The notes below the pieces were generated by a model. The model was not told where the DNA came from, made no database searches, and saw only the letters and a list, made by a program, of their open reading frames with translations. Of a stretch of DNA of 64,000 bases, positions 48,178-59,560 are shown one piece after another. Within the stretch, counting starts at the first letter, position 1. Each line of letters starts with the position of its first letter. The translations under genes and the position numbers were made by a program. Where the stretch lies: contig CAUYUJ010020535.1 in assembly GCA_963575745.1 (NCBI GenBank), positions 1 through 64,000 of the forward strand, written 5' to 3'. This stretch comes from Prorocentrum cordatum. Lineage: Eukaryota; Sar; Dinophyceae; Prorocentrales; Prorocentraceae.

Positions 48178-48553
48178 TTCCCGGAGAGCTCGCTGAGAGC
48201 TTAAGGGTTTAAGATTAGAAGCCGGACTGTGGTGGTGCCCGCCAGGAGCTCCTTTCCGTCGCCGCACAGGCCTCGGAGCGACTTCCCTGAGCCAGCAACG
48301 GGACCGGGGAAGCTTCCGGCAATCTTCCACGCGTGCCTGCAAGCGTGCAGGCACGCGTGGAAGCGATTCTGGCAGCGCTTCGGCAGCGCTGCAGGGGAGC
48401 TGCCCGCAGCCCTCGGGGACAGATTTCCCGTCTCCAAGGGTCCCTGCGCTCGCCGGGTTTTGGGCGCTACGAAGTTTCCCGTCCCGGAGGTTGTCTTTGC
48501 TCTCCGGTTGTTGGACGCTGCCAAGTCTCCGGGGCGCTGGAGAGCGCCCATCC
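48178..48553 (+). repeat. Hairpin-rich module, copy 2
   Basis: Contains a perfect 18-bp inverted repeat (48324-48341 / 48346-48363, loop AGCG), immediately followed by CAGCGCT-TCGGC-AGCGCTG. GC-rich relative to flanks. No open frame of note; it may be a structured noncoding element. Confidence 0.6.
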
Positions 48554-49730
48554 GGCCAGAAAGGACAAAAAGTAACAACTTTTTGCTGGTTTTGTGTAGA
48601 GCTTCACTTGGCAAGTTATTGATGGAAGCTTAAGACTAATTCCGGCGCTCGAGAGCTAGTTGACAAGAAACATCTCGACGGAATTTTTGCTGACTGTTGG
48701 TCGGTTGAAAATTTTGTTATCGAAATTCAACTATTCGCTAGAGCTCTAGTATTTTTTTCCCGTGATGTTCGATCTTATTCCGCTCGCCATATTGATCTCA
48801 GCTCGATCGGGTACTTTTTACTGCCAGAAAGCAAGCGGACAGGATCGGCCGTTTCGGGTCATCTTGCCACGCGGTGGCGGTTTTCTGAAGATAACTCGAG
48901 CTTTAGGACAGCTTTAGAGCTGTTAAGCACAGCTGATCGATTCAGAATGATCAGGCGCGTTCGCTTGTTGAATCCAGAGGTCTCAAATCGGTCTGCTAGT
49001 CGAGCTAGGTCCGCAAACCTGTTCGTATTATTCAAGTCATCTTGACAGACGCTCTCGATTTTTTGTACTTAACTCGAGCTACAGGACAGCTACAGAGCTG
49101 ATGCGTACAGAATCTGATTGCGAATCATAGATTACTGTTCTCTGCTGAATTGAGAGCTCTGAACTCGGTCTACTGCCCGATCTAGAATCGCGAAACTATT
49201 CGTATTGTTCGAGTCATCTTGAGAGATGCTGTCGGTTCTCTGCACTTAACTCGGGCTGTAGGGGGCTGCATGGCTGGCGATCACTGGAATCGATTCGGAG
49301 ACATCAGGCGCGTTTGCCTTTCGAATCCAGAGCTCTGAACCCTGTCTCCATTTGTTCTGTTCGAGTCAGCCTGAGAGATGCTGTCGGTTCCTTCCACTCG
49401 ACTCGGGCGACGCGTCCGCCTGTCGCATGCAGAGGTCTGAACTCGGTCTGATACTCGAGCTAGGTTTGCCAAACTATTCGTTGCTCGAGTCATCTTGAGA
49501 GGTGCTGTTGATTTACGCACGTAACATGGGCTGTCTGAGAGCTACGAGCTCGTACAGAAGACAATCCAGAAGCATCGGGGCGTTCGGCTGTTGCATCCGA
49601 GAGGTCTGAAATTGCTTGGGCTGAACAACTATTTTTTCTATGTTTTTTCTTCCGACATACAATGTTGTCAGGAAGCTCTACGAGCTCTTCGGCAGTAACA
49701 AAGGTTCACGGTTTACCGCCGGCGCCCAGT
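48554..49730 (+). repeat. Family A satellite cassette
   Basis: Leader from about 48590 (AGAGCTTCACTTGGCAAG), monomers with some internal deletions, palindrome 49689-49730 with a changed left arm (TCGGCAGTAA). Confidence 0.7.
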
Positions 49731-49859
49731 TTGGGTGGTTTTGCGAATATTTGAAAGATATTCGACCATTTATTTTGAGAAAGCAGATTTTTAGCACCTG
49801 TGGACGACTATGAGGGCCTCTGCGTCTCAACGGTAAACCGTCAACCAAGTTACCGCCGG
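49731..49859. repeat. Family D fragment meeting a half palindrome
   Basis: Forward family D piece (TTGGGTGGTTTTGCG ... GGGCCTCTGCGTCTCAA), then a reversed palindrome lacking its outer arm (49831-49859). Confidence 0.6.
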
Positions 49860-50215
49860 GCACCTCGTAGAGCTCTCTTCTTACACAGCGCTCCTCCGAA
49901 CACGTGAAGGAAGCTTCTGAAGCCAGAGCCGAAAAAATCGAAAAATAACGATTTTTCGGTTTTCATACAGTGGGTTCCTCCAAGTGTTTTGATGGTAATG
50001 CTGGACCTTGAGCCATGCACAATTTACGAGCAGGTGCGCTATAGCTTACAACAGGGAATAAAAATCTCACTTCTAAAAACAAACTTCAAAATTTTGCATA
50101 AAGTGAAAAACACCGACCCCAGGTTACCACATTCTCTCTTTTCGTCGGGCCGGCCAACTAGCTCCACCCTGCGCCCGAATTCCTCTTAGCTCTTTGCCGA
50201 AGAGCTCTACGAGGT
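49860..50215 (-). repeat. Full-length reversed D2/B hybrid cassette with perfect terminal repeats
   Basis: ACCTCGTAGAGCTCT (49862-49876) and AGAGCTCTACGAGGT (50201-50215) are a perfect 15-bp inverted pair bracketing ~355 bases. It is a compact, complete example of the non-satellite cassette type. Noncoding. Confidence 0.75.
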
Positions 50216-50421
50216 ATATGAGCTCTCTAGTTGCACTTTTACTTACTATCAAAACACTTGGCGCAACCAACTTTATGTCGACATGAAAAAATCATGCTTT
50301 CTTTTTTTCGAGAAATGCTTCGAGAAGCCCTCTCTTTTGATGCTGAGCACTCTTACGCGTGCGAGGAGCTCTACGAGGTTCCCGGCGGTGACCAGGTTGA
50401 CGGTTCACCGCCGGCGCCAGT
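50216..50421 (+). repeat. Family D cassette, 5'-truncated
   Basis: Starts at ATATGAGCTCTCTAG, ends with a type 2 palindrome 50382-50421. Confidence 0.7.
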
Positions 50422-51594
50422 TCCGGGGCGCTGGAGAGCTAGTTGGCAAGAAAAATCTCGACGGACCTTTTGCTGATTTTTGGTCGGTTGAAAATTTTGT
50501 TCTCGAAATTCAACCATTCGTTAGAGCTCTAGTATTTTTCCCGTGATATTCGATCTTATTCCCACTCGCCATCTTGATCTCAGCTCGATCGGGTACCTTT
50601 TACTGCCAAAAAGCGTCCAGGCGGGATCGGCCGTTTCGAGTCATCTTGATACGCAGTGACGGTTGTTTCAAGATAACTCGAGCTTGAGGACAGCTACAGA
50701 GCTGGTAAGCACAGCTAATCGATTCAGAATGATCAGGCGCGTTCGCCACTTGAACCCAGAGGTCTGAACTCGGTCTGCTAGCCGAGCTAGGTCCGCAAAC
50801 CTATTCGTATTATTCGAGTCATCTTGACAGACCCTCTCGGTTTTCTGTACTTAACTCGAGCTACAGGACAGCTACAGAGCTGATACGTATATAATCTGAT
50901 TCAGAATGATCAGTGGCCGTTCTCTGCTGATTTCAGAGCTCTGAACTCGGTCTGCTGCCCGATCTAGAATCGCGAAACTATTCGTATTGTTCGAGTCATC
51001 TTGAGAGAGTCGGTTCTCTGCACTTAACTCGGGCTGGGGGGGGGGGGGGCTGCAGGCTGCTAATGACTGGAATCGATTCGGAGATATTAGGCGCGTCCGT
51101 CTTTCCAATCCAGAGCTCCGAACGCTGTCTGCTGCCCGAACTAGGTCTGCAAACTATTCGTATTGTTCGAGTCATCCTGAGAGGTGCTGTCGGTTTCCTG
51201 CACTTAAGTCGGGCTGTAGGGGGGGGCTGCAGGACTGGTAATCACAGGGATCGATTCGGAGACATCAGACGCGTCCGCCTGTCGCATGCAGAGGTCTGAA
51301 CTCGGTCTGATACTCGAGCTAGGTTTGCCAAACTATTCGTATTGCTCGAGTCATCTTGAGAGGTGCTGTCGATTCACGCACGTAACTCGGGCTGTAGGAG
51401 AGCCACAGAGCTCGTACAGAAGACAATTCAAAAGGATCGGGGGCGTCCGGCTGTTGCATCCGAGAGCTCTGAAATTGCTTTGGCTTAAAAATTATTTTGT
51501 CTGTGTCTTTTCTTTTCGACATTATATGTTGTCAGGAAGCTCTACGAGTCCCCCGGCGGTAACAAAGGTTGACGGTTTACCGCCGGCGCCCAGT
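50422..51594 (+). repeat. Family A satellite cassette
   Basis: Leader, about five monomers (one with a G-homopolymer at about 51037-51049), tail, palindrome 51553-51594. Confidence 0.75.
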
Positions 51595-52714
51595 TGACAA
51601 GAAAAATCTCGACGGACCTTTTGCTGACTTTTGGTCGGTTGTAAATTTTGTTCTTAAACTCAACCATTCGTTAGATCTGTAGAATTTTTTCTGACCATAT
51701 TCGATCTTATGCCCGCTCGCCTTCTTAATCTCAGCTCGATCGGGTAAATATTTCTGCAAAAAAACATCGCGTTGGCATCGGCTCTTTCGAGTCATCTTGA
51801 TACGCGTTGTCGGTATTTTGTACTGAACTCGAGCTGTAGGGCAGCTACAGAGCTCATTCTCATAGGAATCGATTGCGAATCATCAGGCGCGTTCGTCTGT
51901 TCCATCTAGAGGTCTGAACTCGGTCTGCTGCCCGAGCTAGGTTCGCGAAACTATTCGTGTTGTTGGAGTCATCTTGAGAGGTGCTGACAGTTTTCTGCAC
52001 TTAACTCGGGATGTAGGGGGGCTACAGGGCTCGTACTCACAGGAATCGATTCAGAGACATCAGACGCGTCCGCCTGCCAAATGCAGAGCTCGGAACTCGG
52101 TCTGCTGCCCGATCTAGAATCGCGAAACTATTCGTATTTGTCGAGTCATCTTGAGAGGTGCTGTCCGTTTTCTGCACTTAACTCGGGCTGTAAGGGGGCT
52201 GAAGGGCTGGTAATCACTGGAATCGATTCGGAGACATCAGTCGCGTCCACCTGTCGCATTCAGAGCCCTGAACTCGGCCTGCTGCCCGAGCTAGGTCCGC
52301 GAAACTATTCGTATTATTCGAGTCATCTTCAGTTGTGCTGACGATTTTCCACTGAACTCGGGCTGTAAGGGGGCTGCAGGGCTGGTAATCACAGGAATCG
52401 ATTCGGAGACATCAGACGCGTCCGCCTGTTGCATTCAGATGTCTGAACTCGGTCTTATACTCGAGCTAGATTCGCGAAACTATTTGTATTGTTCGAGTGA
52501 TCTTGAGAGGTGCTGTCGATTTTCGCACAACTCGGGCTGTAGGAGAGCTACAGAGCTCGTGCACACAGAAAACGATCCAGAAGCATGAGGGGCGTTTGGC
52601 CGTTGCATCGAGAGGTCTGAAATCGTTTAGGCTAAAAAGCTATTCGTTCTCTGCAATTTTTCGACATTATATATGCTCAGGAAGCTCTACGAGTCCCCCG
52701 GCGGTAAGGAAGGT
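51595..52714 (+). repeat. Family A satellite cassette, palindrome split by a retrotransposon
   Basis: Monomers start at about 51790, 51967, 52143, 52320 and 52496, giving the clearest measure of the ~177-bp period. The palindrome's left arm (52698-52707) and half its loop are here; the rest resumes at 56055. Confidence 0.8.
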
Positions 52715-55700
52715 GAGGAAATCGGCGAGGTCCCCACCAAAGCAGACCTTACCCCGAAAGTTTCTGAGAAGTATGTTGCCGCTCGGGAGGCCGCACTTGA
52801 GATGAGGAGGAAGAGAAATAAGGGTGAATGCACGGAGGAGGAGTTCAAGAAGGCGAGGAGGAGGTACAGATATGAGAGGAGGAAGCATGGGAGGAATATC
52901 TTGGAGTATGAGTTCCGTCCAGGTCTACAGCATCGAACATACCTTAAGACGCTCAAAGTCGAGGGAGTGCTCACAGGCCCTCAGAGTCCTCAAGTCTAAG
53001 TGGGAGAAGGCCCTCAGAGCGCACGGTCTGGCCATGTATACTGATGAACATGAGCGTGCACGCACAAGCAGTAAGCTGGAGGAGATGAGGAAGAGGTTGC
53101 AGGAGGCGAATATGCAGGAGTACCAGCCTATCGATATCGGCCTGCTCATGCGTGCTAGGTCTCGTCTTCGTTCAGGAAAGGCCGTAGGTAAGGACAACAT
53201 CAGCGTCTCCATGCTTAAGCACATCCCTTGGTCAGGTTGTCTTCAAGTCTTGCGGTGCTTTCAGCAGCTGTTTATGCGCGAGTATTGCACACCCACAGCA
53301 TGGCGCCATATATGTATACAGCTGATGCCGAAGTCTGTGAAGACTTGCGAATTCAATGACACACGAGCTTTATCATTATTATCTTGCCTGTCAAAATGGT
53401 ATATGTCATGTCTCACCTTGTTGGCCGTGGACCATCTCAAACGGAGTGTTGCCCCCGAGGTCATGCTCTTCGGGTTTGTTGCTGGAAGACGGACACACGA
53501 GATTACTGGTGGTTTGAAGAGAGTTGCTCAGCACGCGACGGAATGGGGGAAGTCATATTGTATGCACACGGCGAGCTTAGACGTGTATCGTGCTTTTGAT
53601 AACGTACAGGTGGCAGACGTTGCTGACTGCCTGGAGGAGTTGAGGTTTCCACCTGAACTTAGTTTTGCGCTCATGGAGGGCCTAGCTGAGAACAGGGCCG
53701 ATTTATCTTTCCAGCAGGTGGATGTCTCGGACATAGCTTGGGATAGTTGTATCCGCACAGGTAGTGTTGAGGCTCCGCTCTTTTGGTTGTGTGAGAGTGT
53801 GCTCATGTTCCGTTCTGTGGTCTTGAGTTGGCAGGAGCGGGGGATGGGAGTGCAGTTGACGCAGCAGGCAGGTACTCGTCATCTTACACATGCTATTTGG
53901 GCCGACAATGTTCTGTTGTGTGCCAGAGATCAGAGTGAGTTGACGACCATGATTGCGGAGATCAGTGTCCCACTTTATCACAGGAAGTACAGATGGAAAC
54001 CGAGTAGCTTGCAGTTTATTCGCTTTGGCTACGATGAGCCTGGGACCGAGAGTTTGGATGTCTCTTTTGCGTTGCCGAATTCCCAGGATAAGCGTCAGAG
54101 AGTGACTATAACGTTGCAGCAGACTGATCGTTTGGAAATACTTGGCACGATTCTTGAAAACAGCATGCGACAACATGAGGACTTAAATCATCGGATTTCT
54201 CTCGCACAAAAGCCGTTTTGGCAAGATAAGAAGTATTACATGTGCCAGGGTATTAAGTTGAAGAAAAGATTGCGGCGATACGACTCACGTGTAAGAAGCC
54301 GATTATTGTTTGCAGTGGAAGGGATGACAGCTGACAAAAATGCTATTGAATCGATTCATGCGTTCGAAGGCCGTTTACTTTCGAAGATGGTATGGAGACG
54401 GAAACGTGACACTGAGAGTTGGCCACAGTTTTTCCAGAGCGTGTACTTGACGGGGCGGAAGGCACTCCGGACAGCTCAGATGCCGAGTGCGGTTCAGCTT
54501 TTTCTTTTCAAACAGTGGAGTTGGGCAAAGGATGTGGCGACGACAACTGCTCAAAACGGGATCCGCAAAGTTGATGACGCCCAGCCTACAATTGATCCAA
54601 TGGAAATGGGTGGTGCAGTGTCTCTTGATATGGATGGGATGTCTCAGAATGCGGGTGCTACTGTACCGATTACCACGGATTTGATGTCTCAGAATGCGGG
54701 TGCGGTCGTACCGATTACCACGGGTTCGATGTCTTTGAATGCGGGTGCTGCTGTACCGATTACCAGAGATCTGAAACGACGGAGGGTGACTGTTATTGTG
54801 GCCCCTGTCATTACTGCCCGAGGGGACCTCACCGTTGCTCTGCCAGAGGGTCAGGAGAACAGCGCCACGAGTCAGAACCGACGACGGCTTATCTCTCAGG
54901 CGTCCCGTGCTGCTGCCAAAAGGAGCAGGAATGCTCCTACATCATCAACGCCATCATCATCATCAGCCCCTACACCAGCGCCAGCAGCCATGCGAAGAAG
55001 GTTTCGAAGTGATATGGTGGGGGCGAGTGCGGATGACCCTTTCTTGCAGGCCCGTTACACGATGATGCATGCCGCCAGCCCGTGGACTCAGCAGATGGAT
55101 GCCGTTATTCGCACATATAACTCGCAGGAAGCACGATCCTTTACACGTCGAAGGGAAGGTGGAAAAACGGTGGGACTTCGTCCGTGGGGCTTGCCATTTG
55201 AAACGGTGGGTGGAGATGCTTGGTATGATACTCTTGAGTGGACTCAGGCAGGGTGGAGATGTTTTATCCGTACGTTGCTTTCGGAATGGGACCTACAACA
55301 TGTTTTAGAATATGCTCACCTGCCTGAACCAAAACCCTGGAGGCCGAAAAACGACGAGGAGGAGGTGGAGGGGACGGAGGAGAGAAATAATGAGATTGCA
55401 AAGCGGCTTGCCTATAACTTCGAGAATGCCAGCGTCTGGAACTACGAGGCTGAAGGGATTCCCGTCGAGCTCTGTGGTGACTCCCAGGTGGTAGTGAACT
55501 GGCTGGTGGGACAATATGTATGTACGACGGAAGTGTATTGTGAGACCATTGCACACATTCAAAGTATATTATACAGACTACACTTGAACTACCGCGTGAA
55601 TCTGAGGCCGCCGTCTTGGGGTTTAGATCCTTGGAAGTGGTTTTATCGTGAGGGAAATGAGCGTGCTGATGCTGAAACTTGGAAGGCCCGCGCGGGCCAG

Positions 55701-56003
55701 AACCATCGTACTTTCGACCCGTACATTCATACTCTCAGAAGGGAACAAATAAAGGGGATTCGCGGCTACTTCGATGGTGGTCGTTCCTCCCACGGTGTTG
55801 GCATTGGTTGGGTCATTGACTTATTCGTGCTCCCCCTCCCTGCTCTTCAACACTCTCAAGGCTCTTGGCTATTCAACATAGCCTCCGAGGCTGCCGCCAT
55901 CCCGCCGACCTGCACGGTTAGTCAAGCTGAGCTCTTGGCCAGCAAGCGCCTCGCTGAAGGTGTCGAGCACCTGCTGCTCCTCTGCTGCGGACCTGAATCC
56001 TGA
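52715..56003 (+). pseudogene. Reverse transcriptase with C-terminal RNase H-like domain, frameshifted
   Basis: The first ~85 codons (to about 52980) read in one frame (KVSEKYVAAREAALEMRRKR ... LKTLKVEGVLT). The rest reads in the next frame from about 52960 to TGA 56001-56003, so one +1 correction is needed. The RT has ARSRLRSGKAVGKDN, a catalytic-Asp motif ASLDVYRAFDNV (about 53568-53603) and IWADNVLL where (Y/F)xDD is expected (WADN codons 53898-53909). A Ser/Thr/Pro/Ala-rich linker with three MSxNAG repeats (54636-54770) follows, then an RNase H-like region (55470-56003). It is truncated at the 5' end and frameshifted, so presumably dead. Confidence 0.75.
54636..54770 (+). repeat. Three 45-bp coding repeats in the RT linker
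   Basis: Each unit encodes MSQNAGAxVPITT plus two variable residues. The frame is maintained. Function unknown. Confidence 0.75.
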
Positions 56004-56045
56004 GCGGGGGCTCCCCTGTCCCTGTGGGCTCCGAGCACAGCAAAA

Positions 56046-57026
56046 AAGGAAGGTTGACGGTTTACCGCCGGCGCCCAGTTTGGTGACTTTTGCTCGGTTG
56101 AAAATTATGTTCTCAAAATTCAACCATTCGTTAGAGCTCTAGTATTTTTTCCGTGATATTCGAGCTTATTCCCGCTTGCCATCTCGATCTCAGCTCGATC
56201 GGGTGAATATTACTATCGAAAAGCACTGTGGCGGGATCGGCCGTTTTGAGTCATCTTGATACGCGCTGACGGTTTTCTGAACATAACTTGAGCTTTAGGA
56301 CAGCTACAGAGCTGGTAAGCACAGCTAATCGATGTAGAATGATTAGGCGCGTTCGCCTGTTGAATCTAGAGGTCTGAACTCGGTCTGTTAGCGAGCTAGG
56401 TCCGCAAACCTATTCGTATTATTCGAGTCATCTTGACAGGATCTCTCGGTTTTCTGTACTTAACTCGAGCTGTAGGACAGCTACAGAGCTGATATTTACA
56501 GAAACCGATTCAGAATCATGAGTTGCGTTTGTCTGTCGAATCCAGAGCTCTGAACGCGGTCTGCTGCCCGATCTAGAATCGCGAAACTATTTGTATTGGT
56601 CGAGTCATCTTGAGAAGTGCTCTCGGTTTTCTTCACTCAACTCGCGCTGAGGGGGGCTACAGTGCTGGTGGTCACAGGAATCGATTTGAAGACATCAGGC
56701 GCGTCCGCCTGTCGAATCCAGAGCTCGGAACTCCGTCTGCTGCCCGAATTAGGTCTGCGAAACTATTGTATTGTTCGAGTCATCCTGAGAGGTGCTGTCG
56801 GTTTTCTGCACTCAACTCGGGCGTAGGGGCTGCAGGGCTGGCAATCGCAGGAATCGATTCGGAGACATCAGACGCGTCCGCCTGTCGCATTCAGAGGTCA
56901 AAAAATATTCACTATGAGTCGGAATGTTGGTAGGTGCTGTCGGTTTTCTCAACTTAAGTCAAGCTAGGAAGCTCTACGAGTCTCCCGGCGGTAACCAAGG
57001 TTGACGGTTTACCGCCGGCGCCCAGT
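56046..57026 (+). repeat. Rest of the split palindrome and a family A cassette
   Basis: 56055-56079 completes the palindrome (right arm 56062-56071). A family A cassette starting TTGGTGACTTTTGC follows, ending in palindrome 56985-57026. Confidence 0.75.
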
Positions 57027-57768
57027 TCGAGCCATCTTGACAGGCGCTCTCGGTTTTCTGTACTTAACTCGAGCTATATAAGAGCTACAGAGCTGATGCG
57101 TACAGAATCTGATTCAGAATCATCAGTGGCCGTCGTCTGTTGAATCCAGAGCTCTGAACTCGGTCTGCTGCCCGATCTAGAATCGCGAAACAATTCGTAT
57201 TGTTCGAGTCATCTTGAGAGATGCTGTCGGTTCTCTGCACTTAACTCGGGCTGTAGGGGGGCTGCATGGCTGGTAATCACTGGAATCGATTCGCAGACAT
57301 CAGACGCGTCCGAACTCTGTCTGCTGTCCGCGAAACTATTCGTATTGTTCGAGTCATCCTGAGAGGTGCTGTCGGTTTCCCGCACTTAACTCAGGCTGTA
57401 GGGGGGCTGCAGGGCTGGTAATCACAGGAATCGATTCAGAGACATCAGACGCGTCCGCCTGTCGCATGCAGAGGTCTGAACTCGGTCTGATACTCGAGCT
57501 AGGTTTGCGAAACTATTCGTATTGTTCGAGTCATCTTTGTGCTGTCGATTTACGCACGTAACTCGGGCTGTAGGAGAGCTACAGAGCTCGTGCAGAAGAC
57601 AATCCAGAAGCATCGGGGGCGTTCGGCTGTTACATTGGAGAGGTCTGAAATTGCTTGGGCTGAAAAACTATCTTTTCAGTGTAATTTTTTCGACATTATA
57701 TGTTGTCAGGAAGCTCTACGAGTCCCCCGGCGGTAACGAAGGTTGAGGGTTTACCGCCGGCGCCCAGT
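57027..57768 (+). repeat. Family A array without leader
   Basis: Begins inside a monomer (TCGAGCCATCTTGACAGG) right after the previous CAGT; four monomers; palindrome 57727-57768. Confidence 0.75.
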
Positions 57769-59031
57769 TTCGGCATCGATCAGCCAGAGGAAGCAATTCT
57801 GGCGCGGGGTAGAGCTAGTGACTCGTAGAGCTTCCCTAAGCTAGCAGCTGGAAGCTTAAGAGTCATTCGGACGCACTGGCAGGCTAGTTGGCAAGGAAAA
57901 TCTCGACGGAACTTTTGCTGACTTTTGCTCAGTTGAAAATTATGTTCTCAAAATTTGAGCATTCGTTTGAGCTCTAGTATTTTTCCCGTGATATTCGATC
58001 TTATTCCCGCTCGCCATCTTGTTCTCAGCTCGATCGGGTGAATATTACTATCGAAAAGCACTGTGGCGGGATCGGCCGTTTCGAGTCATCTTGATACGCG
58101 CTGTCGGTATATTGGACTTAACTCGAGCTGTAGGGCAGCTACAGAGCTGGTAGGCACACCTATTCCATTCAGAATCATCAGGCGCGTTCGCCTGTTGAAT
58201 CCAGAGGTCTGAACTCGGTCTACTAGCCGAGCTAGGTACGCAAACCTATTCGTATTATTCGAGTCATCTTGACAGACGCTCTCGGTTTTCTGTACTTAAC
58301 TCGAGCTGTATAGCCACATAGCTAATACTCACAGAAACCGATTCAGAATCATCAGTCGCGTTCGTCTGTTGAATGCAGAGCTCTCAACTCGGTCTGCTGC
58401 CCGATCTAGAATCGCGAAACTATTCGTATTGTTCGAGTCAGCTTGAGAAGTGCTGTCGGGTTTCTGTACTAACTCGGGCTGCAGGGGAGCTACAGTGCTT
58501 GCAGTCACAGGAATCGATTTCAAGACATGAGGCGCGCCCGCCTGTCGAATCCACTCGGAACTCGGTCTGCTGCCGAGACTAGGTCTGCAAAATTATTCGT
58601 ATTGTTCGAGTCATCCTGAGATGTGCTGTCGGTTTTCTGCACTCAACTCGGGCTGTAGGGGGGCTGCAGGGCTGGTATTTACAGGAATCGATCTGGAGAC
58701 GTCAGACGCGTCCGCCTGTCGCATTCAGAGGTCAGGAATCGGTCTGATACTCGAGCTATGTTTGTCAAACTATTCGTATTGTTCGAGTCGTCTTGAGAGG
58801 TGCTGTCGATTTACGCGCGTTACTCGGGCTGAAGGAGGGCTACAGAGCTTGTACAGAAGACAATCCAGAAGCATCGGGGGCGTTCGGCTGTTGCATCGAG
58901 AGGTCTGAAATCGCTTGGGCTGAAAAATTATTCGTTCTCAAGTTGCTTTTCCACATTATCTGTTGTCAGCAGGAAGCTCTACGAGTCCCCCGGCAGTAAC
59001 CAAGGTTGACGGTTTACCGCCGGCGCCCAGT
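57769..59031 (+). repeat. Family A satellite cassette
   Basis: Leader with ACTCGTAGAGCTTCC near 57825, five monomers, palindrome 58990-59031 with left arm CCGGCAGTAA. Confidence 0.75.
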
Positions 59032-59346
59032 TGGTCGACCCGGCCAGAAAGGACAAAGTGGTAACTTTTGGGTGGTTCTGCAATTTCTTGAAAGATATTT
59101 GAGAATTCATTTTGAGAAAGCAGATTTTTCGCACCTCTAAACGACTATGAGGGCCTCTCTGTCTTAGTATGAGCTCTGTAGGCGCACTTTCACTATCAAA
59201 ACACTTGGAGGAACCATCTTCATGTCGACACGAAAAAAATCAATTTTCCCTTTTTCGAGAAATGCTTCCAGAAGCTCTCTCTTTCGACTCTGAGCACTCT
59301 TACGCGTGAAAGGAGCTCTACGAGGTTCTCGGCGGTGACCAGGTTG
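59032..59346 (+). repeat. Family D cassette, palindrome split by a second retrotransposon
   Basis: Normal D body, GAGCTCTACGAGGTTCTC and a type 2 left arm (59329-59338), then CCAGGTTG. From 59347 the sequence departs from every other copy. The right arm is not in the window. Confidence 0.75.
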
Positions 59347-59560
59347 TGGCAGAGCTTACCTCCTGCCCAGCCTGGCCTCGCCGCTGGGGGTCCCCTCGTT
59401 TCGAGCTGCATCGTGCAGAGAGGCGGCTTTTGTTCCCCATACTGTACACGGTATCAAGGCGGAAGCGCGGGAATCGAAATCTGGCGGGGCATTCCTTCAC
59501 AACGTGGTTCCACATACTGTACACGGTGGTTCCACATACTGTACTGTTCCACATAATTGA
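59347..59560 (+). promoter_or_regulatory. 5' untranslated region of the long retrotransposon
   Basis: Contains repeats of CATACTGTACACGG (near 59438 and 59514) and GGTTCCACATACTGTAC (twice, about 59508-59545). Non-LTR elements usually carry an internal promoter in this position; assigning that here is inference. Confidence 0.45.

Larger units (their letters stand above)
52715..56045 (+). mobile_element. 5'-truncated non-LTR retrotransposon inserted in a palindrome loop
   Basis: AAGGAAGGT occurs at both ends (52706-52714 and 56046-56054), a 9-bp target duplication. Removing the insert and one copy restores an intact type 1 palindrome. The element lacks ORF1 and the endonuclease and ends in a short A run. 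The 3' untranslated part is only about 40 bases. Confidence 0.85.

Noticed and set aside
767-59031. tRNA or tRNA-derived SINE heads in the cassettes
   Set aside because: No A and B box pair or cloverleaf could be found; the palindrome loop GGTTGACGG is not a B box.
1-59346. A true bacterial integron
   Set aside because: No integrase, no gene cassettes, satellite-filled units and eukaryotic retrotransposons; the likeness is limited to the hairpin-ended layout.
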